Positions 26,859 through 36,276 are shown, counted from the first letter of the stretch. The stretch: 64,000 nt of DNA from Sandarakinorhabdus cyanobacteriorum (GCF_002251755.1 NZ_NOXT01000106.1:1-64000); one strand, 5' to 3'. Numbers and translations: made by a program. Notes: generated by a model not told the origin, from the sequence alone.

Positions 26859-28373
26859 ATGATGCCCGATCAACCCTTCCAACGGCTTGTCATCGCCGGC
26901 GGTGGCACCGCCGGCTGGATGACCGCCGCAGCACTCGCCCGCTTCTGCGGTCCGGCGTGGCAGATTCATCTGGTCGAATCCGATGCCATCGGCACCGTGG
27001 GGGTGGGCGAGGCAACCATCCCGCAAGTCCGGCTGTTCAACGCCGGACTGGGCATTGATGAAGCCGATTTCCTTGGGGCAACCCAGGGCACGCTGAAACT
27101 CGGCATCGAATTTGTCGATTGGTGGCAGCCCGGCCACCGCTACATGCACAATTTCGGCGAGGTGGGCCGCGGCCTTGGCGTCGTGCCCTTCCAGCATTGG
27201 TGGGCCGCCGCCCGCGCCGCCGGCGTGGCCGCCGATTATGGCCACTACAGCCTGAACGAACGCGCCGCGCGCATGGGCCGCTTTGCCCCCTTCGCCGGCG
27301 ACAACACGCTGCCGCCGCTGGTCTGGGCCTATCATTTCGATGCCGGCCTCTATGCCGCCTATCTGCGGCGCTATGCGCAGCAGCGCGGCGTCACCCGCCA
27401 CGAAGGCCGTATCGCCCGCGTCGAAACCCAGGGCGAAACCATCCTCGCCCTCCACATGGACGATGGCCGCCGCCTCGCCGGCGATCTCTTCATCGATTGC
27501 TCCGGCTTCCGCAGCCTGTTGCTCGGCGAAACCCTGGCCAGCGGCTGGCACGACTGGTCGCACTGGCTGCCGTGCGACCGCGCCGTCGCCGTGCCCTGCG
27601 CGCACGCGCCGGGCGGCCCCCTCGCCCCCTATACACGCAGCACCGCCCGCGCCGCCGGCTGGCAATGGCGCATCCCGCTGCAGCACCGCATCGGCAACGG
27701 CCATGTGTTTTCATCGGCCCACCTCAGCGAGGATGAGGCGACCGCCGTGCTGCTGGCCAATCTTGATGGCCCGGCGCTGGCCGAACCGCGCAGCCTTCGC
27801 TTCCAGGCCGGCCGGCGCGACCGCGTCTGGATAGGCAATTGCATGGCCATCGGCCTGTCCGCCGGCTTCCTCGAACCGCTCGAATCGACCTCCATCCACC
27901 TCATCCAGTCGGCCATCGCCCGCCTGCTGGCGCTGCTGCCCGGCGATGCCGGCGAACTGCCGGTGCTGGCAGCCGAAGCCAACCGCCAGGCCGCGCGCGA
28001 GATGGAATGGATCCGCGATTTCATCATCCTGCACTACAAGGCGACCGCGCGCGCCGACACGCCGTTCTGGGCCAAGATGCAGGCGATGGACGTGCCGCCC
28101 GATCTGGCGGATCGCATCGCCCTGTTCCAGGCGACGGGGCGCATCCGCCGCGACCATGATGAACTGTTCACCGAACTGGCCTGGGCGCAGGTGCTGATCG
28201 GCCAGGGTCTGCCGCCCGCCCGGCCGCACCCGCTCACCGGCGGCATCGGCCGCGATGATCTGGCCGGCTTCATGACCAGCCTGGATCGTGCCATCGCCGC
28301 CGGCGCCGCCGCCCTGCCCGGCCATGAAGATTGGCTGGCCAAACATGCTCCCGCCCGCGAGGTCCGATCATGA
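26859..28373 (+). CDS. FAD-dependent tryptophan-halogenase family protein (copy 2)
   Basis: A 504-residue paralogue of copy 1. FAD motif G-G-G-T-A-G-W at 14-20, lysine Lys80 in G-T-L-K-L-G-I-E-F, the signature G-W-Q-W-R-I-P and E-P-L-E-S-T are all present, so the halogenase active centre looks complete. Differences from copy 1 cluster in the segments facing the substrate pocket (for example W-W-Q-P-G-H-R-Y-M-H-N-F for W-G-K-A-G-H-R-Y-F-H-P-F). The start follows a strong terminator by 14 nt and has no clear ribosome site; two adjacent ATGs are possible. Its stop overlaps the amylase start, making it the first gene of the hydrolase operon. Substrate unknown. Confidence 0.87.
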   Translation: MMPDQPFQRLVIAGGGTAGWMTAAALARFCGPAWQIHLVESDAIGTVGVGEATIPQVRLFNAGLGIDEADFLGATQGTLKLGIEFVDWWQPGHRYMHNFGEVGRGLGVVPFQHWWAAARAAGVAADYGHYSLNERAARMGRFAPFAGDNTLPPLVWAYHFDAGLYAAYLRRYAQQRGVTRHEGRIARVETQGETILALHMDDGRRLAGDLFIDCSGFRSLLLGETLASGWHDWSHWLPCDRAVAVPCAHAPGGPLAPYTRSTARAAGWQWRIPLQHRIGNGHVFSSAHLSEDEATAVLLANLDGPALAEPRSLRFQAGRRDRVWIGNCMAIGLSAGFLEPLESTSIHLIQSAIARLLALLPGDAGELPVLAAEANRQAAREMEWIRDFIILHYKATARADTPFWAKMQAMDVPPDLADRIALFQATGRIRRDHDELFTELAWAQVLIGQGLPPARPHPLTGGIGRDDLAGFMTSLDRAIAAGAAALPGHEDWLAKHAPAREVRS

Positions 28374-30226
28374 TGCGCTCGATTGTCACCGCCGCGCTGC
28401 TCGCGGTCACCGCCGCCACGCCTGCGGCCACCCGCGCCCCGGTTGCGGTCACCGTGGCGCCGGATGCGGCCACGCTTGCCGCCGTCCGGGCCCGCCCGCC
28501 GCAGGATGAACTGATCTATTTCCTGCTCGTCGATCGCTTCGCCAACGGCAATCCCGCCAATGATCGCGGCGGGCTTTTGGGCGGCCCGCTGCAGACCGGC
28601 TTTGACCCCACGTCAAAGGCCTTTTTCAACGGCGGCGATCTGGCCGGCGTGCTCCAGAAACTCGATTATATCCAGGGGCTTGGTGCCACCGCCATCTGGC
28701 TCGCCCCGGTGTTCAAGAACAAGCCGGTGCAAGGCGGCCCGGGCCAGGAATCGGCCGGCTACCATGGCTATTGGATCACCGATTTCACCCAGGTGGACCC
28801 CCATCTGGGCAGCAACGACGATCTGAAGCGCCTGGTCGACGCCGCCCATGCCCGTGGGCTCAAGGTCTATCTCGATATCGTCACCAACCACACCGCCGAT
28901 GTCATCCAGTATCGGGAATGTGTTGGCAAACCATGCACTTACCGCAGCCGGGCCGATTATCCCTACAGCCGCCAGGGCGGCCCGTCGGGCGGGCAAATCA
29001 ACCCCGGCTTTGCCGGCGACCACATCGCCACGCCTGAAAACTGGGCCAAACTCACCCGCCCCGATTTTGCCTACACGCCGTTCATCACGCCCGGCGAGGA
29101 ACGCATCAAGGTGCCGGCCTGGCTCAACGATCCCATCTATTACCACAACCGCGGCGAGACGGTTTATCGTAATGAATCCAGCCAGTTCGGCGATTTCGTC
29201 AGCCTTGATGACCTTGCCACCGAACATCCCCGCGTCATCGACGGGATGATCGAAATCTATGGCAACTGGATCGAAAAGCTCGGCATCGACGGCTACCGCG
29301 TCGACACCGCCCAGCATGTGAATCCCGAATTCTGGCAACGCTTTGTGCCGGCCATGCAGGCCCGGGCCAAGGCCGCCGGCATCCCCAATTTCCACATCTT
29401 CGGCGAAGTCTCGGTGGACGAGGTGGATGTTGGCCGCCTCGCCCGCAACAGCCGCATCACCGGCATGGAAAACGTGCTTGATTTCGCTCTGAAAAACGCC
29501 GCGATGGAGGCGATTGCCGGCACCGCCCCCACCTCGGTTCTCGCCCGCCTGTTCGCCGATGATGTGCTGTATCCACAAGGCGAAGCCACCGCCGCCACCA
29601 ACGCCAGCTTCATCTCCAACCACGACGGCGGCCGCTTTGCCTGGTTCGTCCGCCGCGCCAATCCCAATATCGACACCGTCGAACTGGCGCAGCGCACCTT
29701 GCTCGCCCACGGCTTCCTGCTGTTCTCCCGTGGTGTGCCAACCATTTACGCCGGCGACGAGCAGGGCTTCATCGGCACTGGCAATGACCAGCTCGCCCGC
29801 CAGCCGCTGTTCGCCAGCCTGGTGCCCGAATATCGCGCCATGCAGAGGCTGGGCACCAGCGCCGGCCACACGGTTGCCAGCTATGATCCCGCCCACCCCT
29901 TCTACCGCGCGCTGAAGGCCATGGCCGCCGTGCGCGCGGCCGATCCCCGCCTGCGCCACGGCACCACCCGGGTGCGCGCGGCCGGCGATGCCCCCGGCCT
30001 GTTCGCCTTTTCCCGCCAACTGGCTGGAAAACCTGGTGAAACCCTGGTGGTGATGAACACCGCCAACACCCCCCTCACCGCCAATGTGATGGTCGATCCC
30101 GCCCACCGGGACTGGACCAGTCGCTTTGGCACCTGCCCCGCCACGGCCGCTGCTCCCGGCACGTTGGCGATCAGCCTGCCGCCCCTCGGCATTGCCGTGT
30201 GCAGCAGCGATGCGAGTGACAAGTGA
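28370..30226 (+). CDS. Exported alpha-amylase family enzyme (GH13)
   Basis: Hydrolyses alpha-1,4-glucan or maltodextrin, probably in the periplasm or at the outer membrane. The 618-residue protein has a signal peptide (M-M-R-S-I-V-T-A-A-L-L-A-V-T-A-A-T-P-A-A) and the GH13 barrel with nucleophile Asp312 in D-G-Y-R-V-D-T, acid/base Glu346 in I-F-G-E-V-S and transition-state Asp419 in S-N-H-D-G-G. Conserved region I is D-I-V-T-N-H. The ATG at 28370 has GAGG 7 nt upstream and overlaps the halogenase stop. The exact subfamily (amylase, neopullulanase-like or cyclodextrinase-like) cannot be settled by eye. Confidence 0.9.
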   Translation: MMRSIVTAALLAVTAATPAATRAPVAVTVAPDAATLAAVRARPPQDELIYFLLVDRFANGNPANDRGGLLGGPLQTGFDPTSKAFFNGGDLAGVLQKLDYIQGLGATAIWLAPVFKNKPVQGGPGQESAGYHGYWITDFTQVDPHLGSNDDLKRLVDAAHARGLKVYLDIVTNHTADVIQYRECVGKPCTYRSRADYPYSRQGGPSGGQINPGFAGDHIATPENWAKLTRPDFAYTPFITPGEERIKVPAWLNDPIYYHNRGETVYRNESSQFGDFVSLDDLATEHPRVIDGMIEIYGNWIEKLGIDGYRVDTAQHVNPEFWQRFVPAMQARAKAAGIPNFHIFGEVSVDEVDVGRLARNSRITGMENVLDFALKNAAMEAIAGTAPTSVLARLFADDVLYPQGEATAATNASFISNHDGGRFAWFVRRANPNIDTVELAQRTLLAHGFLLFSRGVPTIYAGDEQGFIGTGNDQLARQPLFASLVPEYRAMQRLGTSAGHTVASYDPAHPFYRALKAMAAVRAADPRLRHGTTRVRAAGDAPGLFAFSRQLAGKPGETLVVMNTANTPLTANVMVDPAHRDWTSRFGTCPATAAAPGTLAISLPPLGIAVCSSDASDK

Positions 30227-31845
30227 TGCCTGATGCCGCGCAGCCCGCACCCGAAGCGCACGCCCCAGCCGCCGTCCCCTGGTGGCAGGGCGCCAGCATC
30301 TACCAGATCTATCCGCGCAGCTTCCTCGACAGCAACGGCGACGGCATCGGCGATCTGCCCGGCATCACCGCCCGGCTCGATCATGTCGCATCACTGAATG
30401 TCGATGCCATCTGGCTGTCGCCCTTCTTCACTTCGCCGATGCGCGATTTCGGCTATGACGTCGCCGATTATCGCGGCGTCGATCCCATCTTCGGCACGCT
30501 GGCCGATTTCGATGCGCTGATCGCCCGCGCTCACCAGCTTGGCCTGAAAATCATCATCGATCAGGTGTGGAGCCACACATCAGACCAACACGCCTGGTTC
30601 CAGGAAAGCCGCCAGAACCGCAGCAATCCGCGCGCCGATTGGTATGTCTGGGCCGATCCCAAGCCAGATGGCACCCCACCATCCAACTGGCAGTCGGTGT
30701 TCGGCGGCCCGGCCTGGACCTGGGACGCCCGCCGTCAGCAATATTATCTGCACAACTTCCTGAATTCGCAGCCCGATCTCAACATGCACAACCCGGCGGT
30801 GCAGGATGCCATCCTGGATGTCGCCCGCTTCTGGCTGGATCGCGGCGTTGATGGCTTCCGTATCGATGCCATCAATTTCGCCATGCATGATCCGCTGCTG
30901 CGCGACAATCCGCCGGCCAGCGGCAACCACAAGCGCACCCGGCCTTTCGATTTCCAGCGCCGCATCCACAACATGTCCCACCCGGATATCCCCGGCTTTC
31001 TGGAGCGGGTGGCCGGAGTGATCGCCGCCTATCCCGATCGCTTCACCGTCGCCGAGGTGGGCGGCGACGAGGCGATTGCCGAGATGCACGCCTTCACAGC
31101 CGGCACCCGACGCCTCAATTCGGCCTATGGCTTCAACTTCCTCTATGGGGAGCAGCTCACCCCGCGCCTGGTCGCCGATGCGCTGGCCGAATGGCCAGAA
31201 ACGCCAGGCACCGGTTGGCCCAGCTGGGCCTTTTCCAACCACGACGCCCCGCGCGCCGCCAGCCGCTGGCACGGGCCCTGCGCCCATGATGATTATGCCC
31301 GGCTGATCATGCTGTTGCTCGTCGCGCTGCGCGGCAACATCTTCCTCTATTATGGCGAGGAACTCGGCCTCACCCAGGCCGAAATCGGCTTTGCCGATCT
31401 GCAGGACCCCGAAGCCATCGCCAACTGGCCGCTCACCCTGGGCCGCGATGGCGCCCGCACGCCGATGCCCTGGCTTGCCGGCCAGCCCAACGCCGGCTTC
31501 TCCATGGCCCGGCCTTGGCTGCCGCTGGGCGCCGATCATGCCGCCCGCGCCGTTGACCTGCAGCAGGGCGACCCGCAATCGATGCTGCACTGGACCGCGG
31601 CGCTGATGGCCCTGCGCCAGCAGCAGCCCGCCCTCAAGCGCGGCAGCGCCCGGGTTGTCGTGGCCAACGGCGATCTGCTCATCCTGCACCGCACGCTGGG
31701 CGATGCCACCCTGGTTTGCGCCTACAACCTGGGTGCCGAGCCCATCGCCGTCGATCTGGCCATCGGCGCGCCCTTTGCCAGCCACGGCGGCGCCACCGAC
31801 CGGCGGCTGCCGCCCTATTCGGGACTGATTGCACCATGCGCCTGA
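30226..31845 (+). CDS. Alpha-glucosidase (GH13, oligo-1,6-glucosidase/AglA type)
   Basis: Releases glucose from the non-reducing end of maltose and short dextrins. The 539-residue protein has W-W-Q-G-A-S-I-Y-Q-I-Y-P-R-S-F-L-D near the N-terminus, nucleophile Asp214 in D-G-F-R-I-D-A, acid/base Glu277 in V-A-E-V-G-G and Asp340 in S-N-H-D-A-P-R. No signal peptide is apparent, so it is probably cytosolic, unlike its neighbours. It starts at ATG 30226, whose A is the last base of the amylase stop (TGATG); a GTG one codon earlier is possible. Confidence 0.9.
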   Translation: MPDAAQPAPEAHAPAAVPWWQGASIYQIYPRSFLDSNGDGIGDLPGITARLDHVASLNVDAIWLSPFFTSPMRDFGYDVADYRGVDPIFGTLADFDALIARAHQLGLKIIIDQVWSHTSDQHAWFQESRQNRSNPRADWYVWADPKPDGTPPSNWQSVFGGPAWTWDARRQQYYLHNFLNSQPDLNMHNPAVQDAILDVARFWLDRGVDGFRIDAINFAMHDPLLRDNPPASGNHKRTRPFDFQRRIHNMSHPDIPGFLERVAGVIAAYPDRFTVAEVGGDEAIAEMHAFTAGTRRLNSAYGFNFLYGEQLTPRLVADALAEWPETPGTGWPSWAFSNHDAPRAASRWHGPCAHDDYARLIMLLLVALRGNIFLYYGEELGLTQAEIGFADLQDPEAIANWPLTLGRDGARTPMPWLAGQPNAGFSMARPWLPLGADHAARAVDLQQGDPQSMLHWTAALMALRQQQPALKRGSARVVVANGDLLILHRTLGDATLVCAYNLGAEPIAVDLAIGAPFASHGGATDRRLPPYSGLIAPCA

Positions 31846-33926
31846 TCCTTGCTCTCCTGGCGCTGCTGTGCGCGCTGCCGGCGCTGGCCGAACCGGTGCT
31901 GCGCTCTCCCGATGGCCGCACCGAAGTGCGCATCACCGGTGATGGCGATGGCCGGCTCTATTGGCAGGCCAGTCGCGACGGCAAACCACTGCTCGCCGCC
32001 GCACCGCTCGGCTTCATCCTGGCCGACGCGCCCAAGCTTGACCGCAAGCTGGCCGTCACCGGCGAAGAGGCCAGCCGCAGCGACACGACCTGGGATCAGC
32101 CCTGGGGCGAGCGCGCCCGGGTGCGCGACAGCCACAACCAGCTCATCCTCCACATCGCCGAAACCAGCGTGCTGAAACGCCGCTTCGATCTGGTCATCCG
32201 CGCCTTCAACGATGGCATCGCCCTGCGCTATGCCTTCCCGGAACAGTCCAATCTCAAACAGTTGCGCATCGTTGCCGAGCTGACCGAGTTCCGCATCGCC
32301 GATGCCGCCGGCGGCCGGGCCTGGTGGATCCCGGCGCTGGAATGGAACCGCGAGGAATATCTGTACCGCCAGACCGGCATCACCGAAGTCGGCCTCGCCC
32401 AGACGCCACTCACGATGTTTGTGCCCGCCGCCAAGGCGACGGAAGGGAAGACCGCGAACGGCACCTGGCTGTCCATCCACGAAGCCGCGCTGATCGATTA
32501 TGCCGGCATGAACCTGCAGCCGGCCGGCAACGGCATTTTCCGTGCCGCCCTCACCCCGTCGGCCAGCGGGTCTGCCGTGGTCGTCGCCGCGCCCTTTGCC
32601 ACCCCGTGGCGGGTGGTGATGATCGGCGATGATGCGCCGGCATTGGCCAACAGCAGCCTGATCCTGAACCTCAACGAACCCAACAGGCTGGGCGATGTCG
32701 CCTGGGTCAAACCCTGCAAATATGCCGGCATCTGGTGGTCGATGCACCTCGACACCGATACATGGGCAACGGGGCCCAGGCACGGCGCCACCACCGCCAA
32801 CGCCATCCGCATGATCGATTGGGCCGCCGCCAACGGCCTGTGCGGCCTGCTGATCGAAGGCTGGAACAAGGGCTGGGATGGGGACTGGTTCGCCAACGGC
32901 TGGGATTTCCGCTTTTCCGAACCGACCGCCGATTTCGACATGGCGGCCATCGCCGCCCACGCCCGCAAGAAGGGCATCGGCCTGATTGGCCACCACGAAA
33001 CCAGCGGCAATCTCGCCAATTACGAAGCGCAGCTGGACGCCGGCATGGCCTATTATGCCAAAAACGGCGTCACCATGGTGAAGACCGGCTATGTCGCCGA
33101 TGCCGGCGGCCTGCAGGTGCCGGCCACAACGCCCAAGGACGGATTTCTGGGCATCGACATGAACGGCCAGCCGCGCGCCCTCACCTATGAATGGCACGAA
33201 GGCCAGGCCAGCGCCCGCCACCATGTCCGCGTGCTGGAAGCGGCCGCCAAACAGCGCATCAGCGTCAACAGCCACGAACCGATCAAGGACACGGGCCTGC
33301 GGCGCACCTACCCCAACTGGGTCAGCCGTGAAGGCGCGCGCGGCATGGAATTCAACGCCTGGGGCAACCCCAACAACGGGCCGGAGCATGAGGCGACGCT
33401 CGCCTTCACCCGCCTGCTTGCCGGGCCGATGGATTATACCCCCGGCATCGTGAGCCTGCAGGGCCGCGGCCAGAAAATCCCCTCGACGCTCGCCAAGCAA
33501 CTGGCCCTCTATGTCACCATCTATTCGCCGCTGCAGATGGTCGCCGATCTCCCGGAAAATTATGCCAAGGCACCCAAGGCCGCGATGGACTTCATTCGCG
33601 CCGTGCCGGTGGACTGGCAGGAATCGGTGACGCTGGCGGGCGAGCCGGGCAGCCATGTCGTCACCGCCCGCCAGCGCCGCGGCGGCCAGGATTGGTGGCT
33701 GGGCGCCGCCGGCGGCAAGACGGCGGTTGCCGCCGATGTGCCGCTGAGCTTCCTCACCCCCGGCACACGTTATCGCCTCACCCTGTGGCGCGATGGCCCG
33801 GCCGCCGCAGCCAACCCGCTCGATCTGGCCGTCGAAACCCGCATCGTCACCAGCACGGACAGGCTGGCCCTGCAGCTGGCCGCCGGCGGTGGCGGCGCCG
33901 CCGCCCGGTTCGAGCCGATCAAGTGA
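31836..33926 (+). CDS. Exported glycoside hydrolase family 97 alpha-glucosidase (SusB-like)
   Basis: Calcium-dependent glucosidase acting on maltodextrins in the periplasm. The 696-residue protein has a signal peptide (ending A-L-P-A-L-A), an N-terminal beta-supersandwich, a barrel and a C-terminal beta domain. Glu481 (in N-S-H-E-P-I-K), Glu499 (in S-R-E-G-A-R) and Glu505 (in G-M-E-F-N-A-W) keep the spacing I recall for SusB Glu508, Glu526 and Glu532, indicating the inverting clade. It overlaps the upstream glucosidase by 10 bp and the downstream esterase by 4 bp. Confidence 0.9.
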   Translation: MRLILALLALLCALPALAEPVLRSPDGRTEVRITGDGDGRLYWQASRDGKPLLAAAPLGFILADAPKLDRKLAVTGEEASRSDTTWDQPWGERARVRDSHNQLILHIAETSVLKRRFDLVIRAFNDGIALRYAFPEQSNLKQLRIVAELTEFRIADAAGGRAWWIPALEWNREEYLYRQTGITEVGLAQTPLTMFVPAAKATEGKTANGTWLSIHEAALIDYAGMNLQPAGNGIFRAALTPSASGSAVVVAAPFATPWRVVMIGDDAPALANSSLILNLNEPNRLGDVAWVKPCKYAGIWWSMHLDTDTWATGPRHGATTANAIRMIDWAAANGLCGLLIEGWNKGWDGDWFANGWDFRFSEPTADFDMAAIAAHARKKGIGLIGHHETSGNLANYEAQLDAGMAYYAKNGVTMVKTGYVADAGGLQVPATTPKDGFLGIDMNGQPRALTYEWHEGQASARHHVRVLEAAAKQRISVNSHEPIKDTGLRRTYPNWVSREGARGMEFNAWGNPNNGPEHEATLAFTRLLAGPMDYTPGIVSLQGRGQKIPSTLAKQLALYVTIYSPLQMVADLPENYAKAPKAAMDFIRAVPVDWQESVTLAGEPGSHVVTARQRRGGQDWWLGAAGGKTAVAADVPLSFLTPGTRYRLTLWRDGPAAAANPLDLAVETRIVTSTDRLALQLAAGGGGAAARFEPIK

Positions 33927-34834
33927 TCTGCCGCCGCGCGCTGCTGGCCGCCGCCCCGGCATTGCTGGCCAGCCGGGGGCGGGCCGGCGAGTCCATCCAG
34001 TTCCGCCGCCACGCCAATCTCGCCGGCCCTGGCATCCTGCCCCGCCATGTCGATGTGTGGGTGCCGCCCGATGCGCCCGCCGGCCATCCGCTGCCGCTGC
34101 TGTTGATGCACGATGGCCAGAATCTGTTCGAGCCGGCCTCGGCCTATGGCGGTGTCTCCTGGCGGGTGGCCGAAACCATCATGGCCGGCATGGCGGCCGG
34201 CACGCTGCCACCGATGATCGTCGCCGGCGTGTGGAACAGCGGCGTGCAGCGCTGGGGCGATTATGTGCCGGCCGATCTGGTGGCGCGGCTGCCGGCGCCG
34301 CTCGCTGTCCGCTTCAACCAGGTGGGCGGCGGGCCGTCACGCTCCCCGGCCTATCTGGCCTTCCTGGCCGATGTCGTGCTGCCGCTGCTGCGAAATTCCT
34401 ATCCGGTCGCGCCGGGCAAGGCGTTCATCGCCGGTTCTTCAATGGGGGGCCTCGCCTCCCTCAACGCCCTGATGGAGCGGCCGGATCTGTTCCGGGCCGC
34501 CGGCTGTCTTTCGACCCACTGGCCGGTGCTGGCCCCGCAGCCCGAACCCCAGGCCGGCGAAGTGCCGGCGATCGAGGCCGCCATCGCCGGCTGGATACAT
34601 GATCGGCTCGGCCCGCCCGCCGGCCGTCGCCTGTGGCTGGACCATGGCGATCAGGGGCTGGACCAATATTATGCCCCCTTCCAGGCGGTTGCCGACAAGG
34701 CATTGCTTGAAGCCAAGTGGGTGCAAGGGCAGGATGCCGTATCGCGTGCCTTTCCCGGAACCGGCCATAACGAGGCCAGCTGGGCCGCAAGGCTTGCGTT
34801 AACGTTCACATTCCTGTTCAAGGGTCAGGCATGA
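33923..34834 (+). CDS. Exported alpha/beta-hydrolase (esterase family, PF00756-like)
   Basis: A 303-residue putative esterase. A short leader (I-C-R-R-A-L-L-A-A-A-P-A-L-L-A-S) suggests export. Family features are L-M-H-D-G-Q-N-L-F, the nucleophile elbow A-G-S-S-M-G-G-L and a terminal histidine in G-T-G-H-N-E-A-S-W; a D-H-G-D-Q-G segment may supply the acid. The fold is shared with enterochelin and S-formylglutathione esterases. The GTG start overlaps the GH97 stop (GTGA) and its stop overlaps zwf (ATGA), tying it to the dextrin operon. Removal of acyl groups from modified sugars is possible, but no substrate is shown by sequence. Confidence 0.78.
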   Translation: MICRRALLAAAPALLASRGRAGESIQFRRHANLAGPGILPRHVDVWVPPDAPAGHPLPLLLMHDGQNLFEPASAYGGVSWRVAETIMAGMAAGTLPPMIVAGVWNSGVQRWGDYVPADLVARLPAPLAVRFNQVGGGPSRSPAYLAFLADVVLPLLRNSYPVAPGKAFIAGSSMGGLASLNALMERPDLFRAAGCLSTHWPVLAPQPEPQAGEVPAIEAAIAGWIHDRLGPPAGRRLWLDHGDQGLDQYYAPFQAVADKALLEAKWVQGQDAVSRAFPGTGHNEASWAARLALTFTFLFKGQA

Positions 34835-36276
34835 CCATCGCTACGTCCCTGTTGCTGTTCGGTGCCACCGGCGATCTGTCGCGCCGCATGCTGCTGCCAT
34901 CGCTGTTTGGCCTGTCAGCCGATGGCCTGCTCCACCCTGATCTGAGGATCATCGGCACCGCCCGCAGCGCGCTTGATGCCGAAGCCTTCAAGGCCATGGC
35001 CGCCAAGGCGCTGGAACAATTTGTCGAGGCCGAACGCCGCCCGGCCGGTGCGGTTGCCGCCTTCCTCGACCGGCTGGCCTATGTGCCGCTGGATGCCACC
35101 AGGCCCGAGGGTTTTTCGGCGCTGGCGGCCGAGGTCGGCGATCCCTGCCGGCTGGCGATCTTCCTGTCGACGGCGCCCAGCCTGTTCGGCCCCACCATCG
35201 CCGGGCTGGCCGGGGCGGGCCTGGCCTGTGCCGGGGCGCGCCTCGCACTGGAAAAGCCGCTGGGCCATGATCTGGCCAGCAGCCGCGCCATCAACGATGC
35301 CGTTGCCACCGCGTATCCCGAAAGCCAGATTTTCCGCATCGATCATTATCTCGGCAAGGAAACCGTCCAGAATCTGCTGGCGTTGCGCTTTGGCAACATA
35401 TTGTTCGAACCGCTGTGGAACGCGGGCGGCATCTCCTCGGTGCAGATCACTGTCGGCGAAACTGTCGGCCTGGAAGGCCGCGCCGATTATTACGACGGCA
35501 TGGGCGCCCTGCGCGACATGGTGCAGAACCACATGCTGCAGCTGCTCGCCCTGGTTGCCATGGAGCCGCCGGCACGGCTCGACCCGGCGGCGGTGCGGGA
35601 CGAAAAGGTGAAGGTGCTGCGTTCGCTGCGGCCGATCACCGGTCGCGAGGTCGAAAGCCACAGTGTGCGCGGCCAATATGGCGCCGGCTCCAGCGGCGGC
35701 CAGCCGGTGAAGGCCTATGCCGAGGAACTGGGCCGCCCATCAGACACCGAAACCTTCGTGGCGCTGAAGGCCCATGTCGACAATTGGCGCTGGAAGGGCG
35801 TGCCCTTTTATCTGCGCACCGGCAAGCGCCTGCCCGAACGCATGAGCGAGATCATCGTGCAGTTCCGCCCCGTGCCGCATTCGATGTTCGGCGATGCCGC
35901 GATGAAGCCCAACAAGCTGATCATCTCCATCCAGCCCGACGAGAATATCGGCCTGCAGATGATGGCGAAGGTGCCGGGGCTCGATCGCGACGGGCTGAAG
36001 CTGCGCGCCGTGCCGCTTGATATCGGCATGAAGAACGCCTTTGCCGATGTGCGCCGCCGCATCGCCTATGAACGGCTGATGCTCGACCTGGTCGAAGGCC
36101 GGCAGACCCTGTTTGTCCGCCGCGACGAGGTGGAGGCACAATGGACCTGGATCGACGCCATCCGCGCCGGCTGGGCCGAAACCGGCATGGGCGTCAAACC
36201 CTATGCCGCCGGCACCTGGGGTCCATCGGCGGCGATCGCCCTGACCGAACGTGACGGAGTGAGCTGGCATGACTGA
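34831..36276 (+). CDS. zwf: Glucose-6-phosphate 1-dehydrogenase
   Basis: Oxidises glucose-6-phosphate to 6-phosphogluconolactone, the entry to the Entner-Doudoroff and pentose-phosphate routes. The 481-residue protein has the N-terminal dinucleotide motif G-A-T-G-D-L-S-R-R and the active-site signature D-H-Y-L-G-K-E near residue 171, with its catalytic His. The start overlaps the esterase stop by 4 bp and the end overlaps glk by 8 bp. Joining zwf directly to starch-degrading genes links sugar release to catabolism in one transcript. Confidence 0.97.
   Translation: MTIATSLLLFGATGDLSRRMLLPSLFGLSADGLLHPDLRIIGTARSALDAEAFKAMAAKALEQFVEAERRPAGAVAAFLDRLAYVPLDATRPEGFSALAAEVGDPCRLAIFLSTAPSLFGPTIAGLAGAGLACAGARLALEKPLGHDLASSRAINDAVATAYPESQIFRIDHYLGKETVQNLLALRFGNILFEPLWNAGGISSVQITVGETVGLEGRADYYDGMGALRDMVQNHMLQLLALVAMEPPARLDPAAVRDEKVKVLRSLRPITGREVESHSVRGQYGAGSSGGQPVKAYAEELGRPSDTETFVALKAHVDNWRWKGVPFYLRTGKRLPERMSEIIVQFRPVPHSMFGDAAMKPNKLIISIQPDENIGLQMMAKVPGLDRDGLKLRAVPLDIGMKNAFADVRRRIAYERLMLDLVEGRQTLFVRRDEVEAQWTWIDAIRAGWAETGMGVKPYAAGTWGPSAAIALTERDGVSWHD

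Noticed and set aside
31815-33962. A 715-codon minus-strand open frame across GH97.
   Set aside because: Antisense shadow of a gene with intact catalytic residues.
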